From Climacteris rufus (Eukaryota; Chordata; Aves; Passeriformes; Climacteridae), in the NCBI GenBank assembly GCA_013398175.1, contig VZRZ01008565.1, positions 317,290-381,289 on the forward strand: DNA of 64,000 nt, given 5' to 3'. Under the pieces are notes generated by a model. That model saw nothing but the letters and a program-made list of their open reading frames with translations, did no database searches and was not told where the DNA came from. A program made the translations under genes and the position numbers. This document shows, one piece after another, positions 22,091 through 33,399 of the stretch (the first letter of the stretch is position 1; each line of letters starts with the position of its first letter).

Positions 22091-23689
22091 CCTGTGAATG
22101 ATCTTGGGCTTTCACCAGGACTGGAACAACAGCTCAGTGGGGAGTTTGTTTTCCCTCCTGCCGCAGCCCCATTTCGTCTGTCTCGGTCTTCCTTTTCCCC
22201 CCTTTTTAACCCAGGGGTGTGGTTTTCTGTTGTCATTTGTCCAAGGCTGTTGGCTCTTGGAGGCGCCGTGTCCCGTGGTGAGGGGCAGAGGAGAGGCCAA
22301 GGGATCAGATGTTGCTGCACCCCCAAAACCTCCCACGAGCTGCCTTTTAATTGCGGTGCGGAGAAGTTTTCTGCTGGGGCCTTTGCTTGTTTAAGACACT
22401 CCAGCCAGTATCCCACTCCTAATGTGTTCCTAAAACTCACACTTCATATGACCCCTTGGCCTCAGCGGTGTGGGATGAGGGATTGAGCTGGACCCATTAA
22501 ATTAACTCCGGGCAGGGCTCCAGGTGCGTGGGGATTTGCTTTGGCTCTCAGAAGAAGCTGCACTTGTGCTCTTTGTGCTTTGACAAAGGACTCAGTGAAT
22601 TATTTTGAGTTGTTTATCCCCTCCTCCTGCTCCCTGCAGGCCTCAGACCTGTGCTTCCTGGTTTTGGCTCTTTTGCCGCCTGAGCCCAGCACCCATCCAC
22701 TCAAACCCCCGTAACTCTTCAGATTTCACAGAAATAAAGCTTATGGGATGTGTCTCTCTCATCTCAGCCAGTTTTAACCTCAGATGCTAGAATAAAGGAG
22801 TCTCCAAAACACTAAACCTCCCAAAAACCTCAAAGGTGGCAGAGGGAAAGAGGCACATGAGCAATGCCCCCACGGGGAGGGGGAACTCGAGCTCACAGGT
22901 CATTTCCCCCTCATCTCCTCCACCTAAAGCAATGCACATCATTCAGACGTGTCTGAGACACACAAAACAAGACACTTTGAAAAGAAACCCATTTTTTTCC
23001 CAAGCCATGATGATGCACAAGAGGCAAATACCTCCCCAAATGCCTGGGAAAAGCTGTGTGGGATATCAGCAAGTGAGTGGAAAAGCAGAGCAAAAAATGA
23101 ACCCAGGAAATCAAGCTTTTTAAAGCTTGGGGATTTTCAAGCTCCCTCCTAATTTTCTCCAAGCTTTAGAGCCTGGTAATGAGCACCACGGAGAAATGAA
23201 TCACCACCTTGTGATACAGATAGGCCGCGGAAGAGGAGTCATTTGAGCTGGGTTTATCCCCTAAAGGTTAATTCCCACATGTTACCTTGCTTTAATTGTT
23301 TTCCTTCGTCTGCTGATGGATTTGCCTCACTGAAGGACATTAAACACTTCCTTCCTTCCTTCCAGGAACAAAAGCTGTTAACAGTGGTTGAAGCACCGCA
23401 AGGTGAGAAATGAAGATGTGGTTTGGCTTTCATGGCTTCTATAAAGCTTTTTTAGCATAGAGAGCGGAATTCCAGCGACATTCCAAAGGGTTGTCTGCAA
23501 ATATGGGGATGGGAGGAAATAAATTGAGGAAAGGCACCTGAAAACACTGTGGTTCCTTCTCCTAAGCTCCGGTGGGTTTGGATTTATTTCTGCCCTGTTT
23601 TGGTGGCAGTGATGGGCTGGGGGTGGCCAGAAGGAAGGAGAGCTCCCACTCAGACTTGGGGACACCTTGAATACTGCAGGGTTCCCATT
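22091..23689. other. Unique sequence, no gene supported
   Basis: Includes a (CTTC)4 run at 23347-23363. Open frames up to 150 codons (22034-22486) are in competing phases. No exon with convincing borders is found. Confidence 0.45.
23347..23363 (+). repeat. (CTTC)4 microsatellite
   Basis: Four tandem CTTC units plus one base. Confidence 0.9.
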
Positions 23690-23960
23690 TTAGGATTTTG
23701 ACATTTACGGGAGCTTCTGTTCAAGCTTTTCATGACAAAAATACAATGATTTCATGGAAAGTGAAAGTCAAAACTAAACTAAGAGCAAAATCAACCCTGA
23801 ATGTTTTTACCTCATGGAAATGAAACATTTTGATACTGTCAAAACAAACTGAGAAAGTTGAAACAATCTGTTTTGATACTTCCCAGTTGAAATCAACACT
23901 TTTCCTTCAAAATGTTTTGATTTCAGTCCGACTGCATTTTCCTGTGGGGGAAAAAACTCT
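23690..23960. repeat. Degenerate self-complementary TTTTGA/TCAAAA-rich stretch
   Basis: Recurrent related words occur in both orientations: AACATTTTGATACTGTCAAAAC (in two parts at 23824-23845), CTGTTTTGATACTTCCC near 23869, GTTGAAATCAACAC near 23885 and CAAAATGTTTTGATTTC near 23908. It may be the remnant of an old interspersed repeat or simply low-complexity DNA. I cannot name a family. Confidence 0.4.
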
Positions 23961-25560
23961 ACAACATTCTCCTGAGACGTTTCTGACTGGATGTGGTGCT
24001 GGATTTATCACAAGAGCCTCGGAGCCGGTCTGGAGGACTGGTTAGGGAGCAATGCACAGTCAGACTGGACATGGAAAATGCATCCATTATCTCTGTATTA
24101 TGATGGAAAAGGAGGAAAAGGCATCCAGTATATTCCAATAGACTAGGAGAGTGACCCTTAGGAAAACAGGAAGATGGTGGTATCTCAAGCTCTTTCATCT
24201 TCACTTGGAAAGTGTCCTGCAGAAGCCAGAGCCACTGGACTCTGTGCAGGGATAATGGGATGAGGTGATGGATGGTTAACAGGCCTCAGAGCAGGGATTT
24301 GCAGAAATAAATTACTCTAAGTGTAGAAAAAAGAGAAGAAGGAATCAGAGGAATTTGTCACCAAACTGTTCTTGATCTTCAGGAAAGACAAGGAAGGACT
24401 GACATAGGAAATGGAATTGTGATTGCAGTATCTGAATTAATGTCCTAAGGAAAATGGGATATGGGTGCCTGGGTTTATAACCTCACCCCTAGGTGCATCA
24501 CATTCCTTGAGGGAGGGAAAATCTCCCTGGGATCGGTATCTGAAGGATTGGCCTCGTGGTGCCTGGTCAGTGCTGAGCCCCAGCTGTGCCAGCCCTGGCA
24601 CCAGCACCAAACCCAAAGTGCCACCACCAAATCCTACAGGGGAAGGTCCTGAGGCCCCTGGTCACAAATAAAACCTCACAAAGAGGAGCTCCTGCTCCTC
24701 TGTCTATCCACAGGCCTTTCGGGTCAGCAAAACCCACAGGAGAGCTCAGTGGGCTGTAAATCCATCCAGGCGCTTCGGAGGTGATCCCAAACACAGGAGT
24801 GTGGATTCTGTGCCCTCTGCAGCCTCACTTTTAGAGCCAGCTCCCCCTCCCTCCCTGGCTGCCTGACCCTGATCACCCAAGAACAAAAGGCAAAGTTTCC
24901 TCTGCTTTTCTTTCAACTCCTGGTTTTGACAGAGCACACGCCTCCAACCCCAAATTCCCGGCATGTGGCTGGCTGATGTTCATGGAGACAGGCGTGCACT
25001 TCATGCCATTCCTGCACTGTCATTATCTCTCAATCTCCTGGTGACACAAACCCGAGAATTCCTTTTTTGTGTGCTTTGCTGCCCACATTCCCTTCAGGAA
25101 AGAGGATTGCTCTGTTGCATTCAACACCCAGTAATGATCCAGCTGCTCTGGGGTCACAGAATTAAACCATTCCCTCGTGGTGCTGGGAGAGGAACATTAT
25201 TACCTCCACAGCAAGGTCAGACCTCTTCCTCTGTGTTAATTAATCACTAAAATTAAATAGTTTGTTCACTAATATAGGTCCCAGGGAAAGCCAGTCACTT
25301 ATTAGCACGAGGCAGGGAGCCAGGTGGAGCCTGACACGAGCCATGGAGGTCTGTCAGGACCTCTCAGGCTCAGCCTTGGGCACCACCCTGACTGTTTCAA
25401 CCAGGTATTTCCCTTCAGGGATGTGGGCACTGCTGCTCCATGAAGTGCAATGCTGGCAAGGAGGAATTAGCCAGAGCCTTGAAGGTCTCATCCACAGATG
25501 AGGCAGGTCTGTAGAAGGACCCCTATGGATAGACTTTGAATCAGGGTACAGAAGTTGCCT
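23961..25560. other. Unique sequence, nothing recognised
   Basis: Contains a small AT cluster TTAATTAATCACTAAAATTA near 25235. No repeat family or supported coding frame. Confidence 0.5.
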
Positions 25561-25796
25561 GAAATCATGGAATTATGGAAGGATTTAGATTGGATGTGAG
25601 GTTTAAACCATCCAGTCCCATCCCTGCCATGGGCAGGGACACCTTCCACTACCCCAGGTTGCTCCAATCCCCATCCAACCTGGCCTTGGACACTTCCAGG
25701 GATCCAGGGGCAGCCACAGCTTCTCTGGGCAACCTGTGTCAGGGAATCATCACCCTCATAGGGGAGGATTTCTCCCCAGTATCCCATCTAAATCAA
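25561..25796 (-). mobile_element. CR1 LINE 3' end (antisense)
   Basis: Retains AAATCATGGAATTATGGAAG at the insertion end, CCTGCCATGGGCAGGGACAC, and a GATCCAGGGGCAGCCACAGC variant with 'CC(T)GGATCC' also seen in the copies at 5425-5888 and 61668-61905. It ends at CAGTATCCCATCTAAAT. Confidence 0.9.
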
Positions 25797-26079
25797 AATG
25801 TTGGGTTTAGGTTTTGTAAGACAGAGCAGGGACCAGGTCTAGGAGGCAGAAACAACTTTCTTGTCTGGGCTAGCAGTCCCATGGGGCTGGCATTCCTTGC
25901 GCTGGAAGTGGGCTCTCCAGGGACTCAGACAGCCCTTGCTGAGAGCAGAATCTATGACAGATTTCATCTTTTCCTAAAATAGGAAAAAGAATTAAAACTC
26001 TCCTTTGGTTGGATGACTCCCTCTCTGAGCTCCATTAACTTTATTGACTCAACTCCAAGTACCAAGGTAGAGAAGTTTT
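25797..26079. other. Short unique spacer between two antisense CR1 copies
   Basis: No recognised element. Separates two CR1 fragments in the same orientation. Confidence 0.5.
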
Positions 26080-26500
26080 CCTTAAACACCATCCAGTCCC
26101 ACCCCTGCCATGGGCAGGGACACCTTCCACTATCCCAGGCTGCTCCAAGCTCCATCCAGCCTGGCCTTGGACACTTCCAGGGATGGGGCAGCCACAGCTT
26201 CTCTGGGAAACCTGTGCCAGGGCCTGCCCACCCTCACAGGGAAGAGTTTCGTCCCAATATCCCAGCTAATCCTGCCATCTGGCAGTTTGAAGCCATTCCT
26301 CCTTGTCCTGGCACTCCCTTCTCCCTGTTTCTTGTCAGCTCCTTCAGGCACTGCAAGACCACAACGAGGTCACCCTGGAGCTTCCCTTCTCCAGGCTGAA
26401 CAATCCCAGCTCTCCCAGCCTTTCCTCCCAGCAGAGCTGCTCCATCCCTCTGATCATCCTGGTGCCTCCCCTGGACTCTCTCCAGCAGCTCCGTGTCCAA
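26080..26500 (-). mobile_element. CR1 LINE 3' fragment, ~420 bp (antisense)
   Basis: Starts inside the UTR (ACCATCCAGTCCCACCCCTG), so the extreme 3' tail is lost or mutated. It runs through the whole C-terminal coding part to GGACTCTCTCCAGCAGCTCC. The minus-strand peptides include GMEQLCWEERLGELGLFSLE (about 26410-26469) and GRPWHRFPREAVAAPSLEVS. Confidence 0.92.
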
Positions 26501-27619
26501 AGATGTAAATGATGTATCCCAGTGAATTCCACCTCAAGGCATGAGGATCCAGCTCCTGTCCCCATCCTGGCTGTGTGTGATCACCTCGACTGCAGAGCAG
26601 CACCTTTCCCCAAGACATCCCCAGAAACACCTTGCCTTCCTCCACAACACGCCTGGAATTGCTGGGCTAGGAAGGAGACATCTCTCCCATGGAAAGAGGC
26701 AGCGCATGGAAATACATGCCCCAGGACATGGGAGAGGAGCTGCCTCTGGTGAACACCGTGGCTCTGACTATCACAGCAGGATGGGGCTTTTTCTGGTCAG
26801 ATACTGGAAAAAGAAGACGAAAAAATTCCACCTGTTTGTATTTTGCCAAGGGCCCCTCGGGCTGCTTACCTGTGCTGTAGACACTGACCTCCTGTCCTGA
26901 GCAGGGGTGTGGCGGAAGGCAAGGACAAGGGAGGGAATGGGAAGGGACAAAACCTCCAGGTGATGTGGAGGGGTTGATTAACAAAATGAAAATACCTAAA
27001 ACAGACCCAGTGTGTGCAGGGTCAGCAGGGGTCTGTGGGACAGCATCTCCTCAGGACACTGTGGCGGACAGCTCAGGTCTGCTCCCACTGGAGTGGCTGC
27101 TCCAGCTGGACATGCTGACCTCCAGCCATGGGAGATAAAGGAATCTGTTCAAACCCTCTTCTTCAGAAAGGAAGGAGGGAAAGGCTCCATCTTCTCCAAA
27201 CTAGCGAGGCCTGGGGTGGCTTTGGCACAGCTGGCACAGCCCATATGCCAACCCCCTCCAGCTGCCCACCGGAGCAGCTCCCAGGGGCTGGCAGCAAACT
27301 GGAGGCTGGGGTGAAAGGATCCTGATGGAACAGGGCAAGCCTGGCTCTGGGCAAGGCTTTGCTGAGCCTTTCTTTGAGCTTTGTCTATTCCAGCTTGGAC
27401 TTGACAATATCCAAAATCCAGCTTTGATTTCTCCAGGGTATTTTGACTCAGCTCTGAATGACAGCAGGGGCAAAGATGCATCTTGATACATCTGGATGGA
27501 AAAGCCTCCTAATTCTCTTGAGAAAACTCCAGAAGGAATAAAAAAAGGAATTGTCCCTCTTGTTTGCCCAGGATTATGCTACAACTTCCACTGCTTTCAT
27601 TTTCAAAGGATGTTTTTCC
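26501..27619. other. Unique GC-rich sequence, no gene supported
   Basis: Several overlapping frames near 100 codons on both strands without domains. No repeat family recognised. Confidence 0.5.
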
Positions 27620-27945
27620 ACCAAACTGACTGTTGTGGTGGATTTTTCAATCTATCCTCTCCCTGCATTTGCAGGTTTAATTTATTTGATTTCAAACCTG
27701 AAGATATCCATGAGAACACAGGTTTGGCCACCAAACTGAATTCCAGTGAACCTCCTGTAGACAAAATCCCGCTCGTTGATGGCACAAAGGACACCACAAA
27801 CTGATGGCTGTGGTGGGTTTGTTCCACTCCATTCTCTCCCCATGCTCTCACAGTTAATTTCTTTGGTTTCAAACCAGAAGATATCCATGGATTTGGCCAC
27901 CAAATTGAAGCTTCTGTACACAAAAACCAGCTTGCTGACAGCACG
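27620..27945. repeat. Diverged tandem duplication, ~175-bp unit, two copies
   Basis: Copy 1 (from about 27623) and copy 2 (from about 27798) share AAACTGA..TGTGGTGG, CTCTCCC.ATG/CATT, AGTTAATTTCTTTGGTTTC versus GGTTTAATTTATTTGATTTC, then AAACC.GAAGATATCCATG and TTTGGCCACCAAA.TGAA. Blocks keep the same order with small indels, so this is a local duplication rather than an interspersed family. Minus-strand frames read MDIFWFETKEIN in one copy and MDIFRFEIK in the other. I do not recognise a protein. Confidence 0.75.
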
Positions 27946-27969
27946 AGGGGTGTGGGTTATTCCCTGTCT

Positions 27970-28420
27970 TGATGCTCCAGATACAATCCCTTTTATTGGA
28001 AAATTCCAGCTGTTCTCCAGCGATTTCCACCTCTGCCGCACCACAAGGTGACTGCGGAATGTCTGCATCCCTCAGAGTTAGATAACAATTATTGGCAGAT
28101 ATAAATAGAGGTTTTCAGCAGCGATATTGTTTAGTATGCTAAATGTTGCTTTCATTCGCCGGTTCAATTGGAAGTGAATTCCTGTCATGCACAGAGCAAA
28201 ATAGATCAATTATATTACTACTAATTATTGTTATTATTTTAAACTGTGCTTCTCCAGCAGATTTAACAAATTTGTCAATCCTGCTCGTTCACCTCCTCGA
28301 AACAGAACCTGGCAGCCTTGCATGCAAATTAGCCTGGAATTTCAACAATAATTGCAACTCTTTCGTAATTATCTCACCCTAGACAGTCTCGATTTATCAC
28401 TTCTAGGCCTAAAGGCTCCA
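27970..28420. promoter_or_regulatory. Strong candidate conserved non-coding element with POU octamer
   Basis: Has a perfect octamer ATGCAAAT (28322-28329) followed by TAGCC, plus GATAACAATTATTGG at 28081-28095 (SOX-like AACAAT next to an inverted CCAAT), CTAATTATTGTTATTATTTT at 28221-28240, CAACAATAATTGC near 28343 and GTAATTATC at 28365-28373. CpGs are kept in AT-rich context (TTCGCCGGTTC, CTCGTTC). No repeats or coding frames are present. This is the most enhancer-like block in the window. Confidence 0.42.
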
Positions 28421-28720
28421 ACATCTTCATCTTCCAAAAGTATCGATACATCGCCCTATACGTTAAGAGCGAAAAAATTGCATTTTTCAGCAATCCTTGC
28501 TGTCAGAGGCAAAATAAATAGGAACAAATAACAATATTTTGGGAGAAAATGTATTTATAACCTGGTCAGAAATTTCTTGCTGGAAAACCAAACTTTTCCA
28601 GCAATATTTGGAGGTAATATGTTAAAAATATCAGAAAATATCTTTATTTTCCCTCCTGGCTCTGATAAATAGCCTTTTATATCTGTGTTTCTAGCACCAA
28701 AATAAAAGTTCAAAGCCCAT
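28421..28720. promoter_or_regulatory. AT-rich continuation of the candidate element
   Basis: AAGTATCGATACATCGCCC, a CGTTAAGAGCGAAAAAATTG phrase, CAAATAACAATATTTTGGG and TATTTATAACC. Several CpGs survive in AT-rich DNA (TATCGATACATCG). No frame or repeat seen. Confidence 0.3.
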
Positions 28721-29525
28721 AAACTATGTGACACCTTTCCTGCCTGCCTCTAACTCCATCTTTTCTCCATCAGGATGCCTTTATCAGAAGGTCATAAATC
28801 ACAGGCTTTCCCATTAGGAAGCAGTGAGTGGGATAGGGCAGGTTTCATCTTCAGGTATTCACTTTTATAATTCACGGCTGCATTATTTACTCTTGCAGCT
28901 GCAATAATCCCTCTGAGGTCAAATATATGCACATATAAACCACCCTCAGAGCTGGAAAAAAAAACCAGAATAGAAACCTGTGGGTAATGGTGATGGGGAG
29001 ACAGAAATTCTGGGTTTGGGAAGGTTTTTGAAGGCTCTGGGTGGTTGGATTTCCTCCTGAGGTGGACACTGGGAAGAACAAGGGGGTGAAAAGTTAAAAG
29101 AGAATTGAAAAGCAGAGGCTGTTCTGCACCAGGGAAGATGAAGAGGAACACAAACCCAGCCCAGGGCAGATGGGACAGGCATGGAAACTGAAACCACAGC
29201 CCTTTCCAAGCACAGCAGAAGCAGGAAACCTGCAGAGACAAGGAGGAAAAGAAGGAAAAAAGGAAAAGAGAAATGGATTATTCTGCTCGTTGTTCACAAG
29301 TAAGGGGTCTCCAGAAGCCCTGCCCCTGAGCCCCTGCTAAATGCTTCATTCAGCCTGGGCACCAGGGGAATGGACAAGGAGAAGTTTCCAACCAAGATCA
29401 GGGGAAATGCAGGATGATACAGACCACCTTTGGGTTCATGGGTGGAAAACAGGATTAAGGGAAGGGTTAACACCGCTGGGTAATTGGGATATTCTGGGGA
29501 AGGGTCCCCACCCTTCATAAATGGA
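28721..29525. other. Unique sequence, no gene supported
   Basis: A 149-codon minus frame (28792-29241) has no recognisable domain. Purine-rich around 29240-29275. Confidence 0.45.
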
Positions 29526-29672
29526 TAATTCCAGGGATGGGGCAGCAACAGCTTCTCTGGACAAGCTGTGCCAGGGCCTCACCGCCGTCATTGTAAAAAG
29601 CTTCTTCCTTATATCTGATCTAAACTGACCCCCTTTTAGTGTAAAACTGTCATCCCTTGTCCTCACATCCAG
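29526..29672 (-). mobile_element. CR1 fragment lacking its 3' UTR (antisense)
   Basis: ATTCCAGGGATGGGGCAGCA, ACAGCTTCTCTGGACAAGCT, TGTGCCAGGGCCTCACCGCC and ATCCCTTGTCCTCACATCC are retained. The TGCCATGGGCAGGG UTR part is absent, so only the reverse-transcriptase C-terminal part survives. Confidence 0.85.
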
Positions 29673-30640
29673 ATGTTCCCCAGGACACAGAAGTGGGGGA
29701 AGGCAGGAGTGACCCTGAAGGCACTGAGGGCTGTGCATAGGGTGTGTCCAGACACCTCTAGAAAGACCTTTTCTCCAAGGATGCAGCTGGAAAGGAGTCC
29801 TAAGTCTTCTTCCTTTTTGTTCCCGTGCAGAGCCACCCTGCTCAGGTGTAATCAACCCCAGATTTAAACCTTGGGATGCCCTAGGAGGAAAGGCAGCTGC
29901 TCTGCCATGTGGCTCAGGTGGCTCCACATCCGATTTTGTGACCCTAAATTCCTTGGCTCCAACGTGTCCAACAGTGAAGAGCCACAGTGGAGCTGGAGAA
30001 GGAGCTCCCAGCACTGAATTCCAGCAGTAAGATGGCACCTGACATTACATGGTGTTAAAATCAAAGTAAAGCAGATGGAAGGGAAACAGCCTGGCTCGAC
30101 ACTCCCCAGGAAAGGACCTAAATTAGTTATTTCTCAGGAAAGGAGCTCTCAGAGCTGTCAGCCCAGGAGAGCGGCTCCGGCGGTGGGATTGTCAGGGGAG
30201 GGACAAGGAGTGAAACAAAGAAGTGCTGCTGCATCAGGCCAGGCTGCTCCTTTGTCTCAAACATTGTGCCACTGCAGAGATGTCATGGAGCAAGGAATAA
30301 TTCCAACAGGATGGTGGGGAAGCAGCATCTGCCTGAGCCCAGGATGTTCAGTGGGAGCAGAGTTTATGCTGTCATGACTGATGTGGGGAAATGATCACTC
30401 CCTTCTTGAGATTCTCTGATGGGAAGGGGCTCCTGCCCTCCACCTCCCTTCTCTTCCCATCTCCTTTGATCCCAAATTTCCCCAGCGTGTTTATGACCCT
30501 CTCATTTGTCAGCCTGGCCAATGACAGCCTGGGGAGGGAGCAGGAGGGTACAAACAGATTTGATGCACGTGTTCAGACAAGACCCAAGCAGGTCATGCCT
30601 GTGGTGGGGCTTGGTGCCAGAGGCGAAGGGCACTGTGTGG
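29673..30640. other. Unique sequence up to the minisatellites
   Basis: No gene or repeat family recognised. Confidence 0.5.
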
Positions 30641-31125
30641 TGATGGTCTGTGCCACGTGTGGAGGGCACTGTGCATGGTGGTGTTCTGTGCCAGATGTGG
30701 AGGGCATGGTGCTCAGTGCCAGATGTTGAGGGCACTGTGCATGGTGGTGTTCTGTGCCAGATGTGGAGGGCATGGTGCTCAGTGCCAGATGTGGAGGGCA
30801 CTGTGCATGGTGGTGTTCTGTGCCAGATGTGGAGGGCACGGCACGTGGCTGTTCTCTGTGCCAGGTGTGCAGGGCACAGTGCTTGGTGGCAGATGTGGAG
30901 GGCATGGCACGTGGCTGTTCTCTGTGCCAGACGTGCAGGGCACAGTACTTGGTGGCAGATGTGGAGGGCATGGCACGTGGCAGTGCTCAGTGCCAGATGT
31001 GATGAGCACAGTGCTTGGTGCCAGGTGTGAAGAACATGGTCTGTGGTGGGGCTCAGTGCCAGATGTGGAGGGCACGGTGCACTGGTGTCAGATGTGGAGG
31101 GCATGGCCTGTAGCACTGGCTGCCA
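30641..31125 (+). repeat. Minisatellite with 66-bp (38+28) composite unit
   Basis: Unit starts such as GGCACTGTGCATGG occur at 30665, 30731 and 30797. The related GGCACGGCACGTGG or GGCATGGCACGTGG starts are at 30835, 30901 and 30967. Spacing is exactly 66 bp except one 38-bp half unit at 30797-30834, so the unit is a 38-bp plus 28-bp composite built on GTGCCAGATGTGGAGGGCA. The 3' part (30990-31125) is more diverged. Because 66 is a multiple of three, peptides repeat every 22 residues on both strands. Confidence 0.93.
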
Positions 31126-31149
31126 GCTGGAGCACCAGGATGCACAACC

Positions 31150-31567
31150 CGGGATGGGATGCACAGCCCATGATGGGATGCACAGCCCGGGATGGGATGC
31201 ACAGCCCAGGATGGGATGCACAGCCCGGGATGGGATGCACAGCCCAGGATGGGATGCACAGCCTGGGATTGGATGCACAGCCCGGGATGGGATGCACAGC
31301 CCAGCATGGGATGCACAGCCCAGCATGGGATGCACAGCCCGGGATGGGATGCACAGCCCGGGATGGGATGCACAGCCTGGGATTGGATGCACAGCCCGGG
31401 ATGGGATGCACAGCCCAGCATGGGATGCACAGCCCAGCATGGGATGCACAGCCCGGGATGGGATGCACAGCCCGGGATGGGATGCACAGCCTGGGATTGG
31501 ATGCACAGCCCGGGATGGGATGCACAGCCCGGGATGGGATGCACAGCCTGGGATTGGATGCACAGCC
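31150..31567 (+). repeat. Minisatellite of 22 units of 19 bp with higher-order structure
   Basis: Unit CGGGATGGGATGCACAGCC. Variants by their first bases: A=CGGGATGGG, B=CATGATGGG, C=CAGGATGGG, D=TGGGATTGG, E=CAGCATGGG. The order reads A B A C A C D, A E E A A D, A E E A A D, A A D. The six-unit block AEEAAD (114 bp) is repeated exactly, then followed by a three-unit AAD. Units are nearly uniform apart from these variants, pointing to recent expansion. Confidence 0.96.
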
Positions 31568-33399
31568 GCTGTGTCCTGCTCCAGCAGACTGCCAGTTTTA
31601 CATCTCCGTCGCTCAAAACCCATGTCATGAAGAGGAACCATTTCGAGTCACACAAAAATAGACAAAATGTAATAAATGCAAAGGAGAATTATGTGGAAAA
31701 TCCTGGGAGGGAGTGTTCACCTCGCCGGTGAGACGCTCACACTCTACTTCTTCATGAATATTTAGAAACAAGCAGGTTGGCTCCAAGCGTCAGCCTAAAT
31801 GGACACACTTTTCCTTCCTATAAATATTCCATTTGATTCCCAGACAGCAGAATGCAGACAAGTAACAGCTCAGACCTCCAAAGCCCCGTCTCTTGCACCC
31901 TGAAATTGGTTTATTTGGACTGTAAATTCTTCTGGGCTCTGTGATAAAGATCCTTTGCTTTCATCTTCCTCGGAGGTTGCCAAATCCGAGTGATAGGGTG
32001 ACCTGGAAAATAATGGGGGACTGTTGTAAATATTTCACACTTTTTCTGGAACCAACAGCAACAACTGATGCTGGAGTGAAGTGAAATGCAGGGAATGGTT
32101 GGATCAGAGAGAATCGGGTCTGAGGACAGCTCGTTTTATTGGCATCTAGCAACTTAAGATTTTGTCCTTGGAAAAAAAAACTACTCTGAGGACAAAGCAC
32201 TCCTTCTAGAGAAGAGGAATTGTGAATCAGATGGAAAGGACAGTATGGTATTCATCCTTTTATCCTGCTCCTGGAGGGTAAATTGGGGGTTCTTTCGTTC
32301 CTAAAGTGGTTTGGGTTTCAGCCAGCCCAGGGGAGCTTTGCTGCTCCAGACTGGAGGAGAAGCTGGAATTTCAATGGCCAATGGGGAACAATGTCACTGC
32401 AGTATGGACACCTCAACCCTGGCAAGATGGGAATGCTGCTGGAGGAGTCAACAGGACAATTCCCTCTCCTCTCCATCAAGACCAAATGTTTGCTGACTGC
32501 TAATGGGATTTACCATCTTCCCAAGCCCTGTTTGCTTCCAGGCCCAGCTGACACCCAGTATCCGATAGGGAAGAGCCACTAATTCATTTGGAATCACTTA
32601 TTTGATTAATTAGAGCTGGTTTTTACAGTGCAGCACAGTGGTTTTTGGAGTCTGGCAACTCTGCAGTGCTTCCTGTCTCATTCCTGCAAGTCAATCCTGG
32701 CCAAGAGATTTCACTTCCAGGCAGATGTTGTGAATGGATGAGGTTTCCGTGTGCCTGAAGGCTAATGGCCTCTCACCCATGTCAGTCCTGCTTTGAACCT
32801 GCACATCCCAAAGAAAGAAAGAACCATCAGGAATTATGGATATGTCAGGTCTGTGAGCCACAAATGGTCTCCAGCCTGGCTTGGGGCAAAAGTACCCAAA
32901 TTGTGGAAGGAGTTGCTTTCCCTGAGAGCTGTTGATGCTCCCACCTCGTGTTGGGTTTCCTGACCATTCTGTTTGGATGCTCAACCATTCCAGAAAGTGG
33001 GTCCAAAGACATCCTTGTGCCAAACATCTCATTGTGTCCCAAGTTATCTCATTTCCTGAGGGTTTCAGCAGCAAAATCACTGTCACTTTCCCAATTTGTC
33101 CAAGATCAAACACCTCTGTTTAAACTGTTAATGCGAGACCAGGGGTCGTCAGAAAACCTGAGGCATAGCTCTGGCTCTGCAATGTTACAGCAAAAAAAAA
33201 AGTTTAAAAGTTGTTTTTTGAGGCAGCTCTCAAAGAAAAATAAGTGCACTGACAAATTCTGAGCAAATGAAAACTGGGATTTGGTTCTATTTATACCTTT
33301 AGCAAATCCACAGACAATATAAATGAATTTGAAATACAAAATGGAACGTATTAGGCAGACTGGTGAGAGAGAGTTACATCTCCTTCCTACAGCAGCACG
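31568..33399. other. Unique sequence, partly AT-rich, no gene supported
   Basis: 31640-31900 is AT-rich with TGAATATTTAG and CCTATAAATATTCC words and may contain conserved DNA. 32580-32620 has TTTGATTAATTAGAGC. Frames up to 140 codons (32691-33113, minus) have no domain. Confidence 0.4.

Noticed and set aside
31150..31567. Regular repeat array as a CRISPR
   Set aside because: Units are contiguous 19-mers with no unique spacers, in a vertebrate context. It is a minisatellite.
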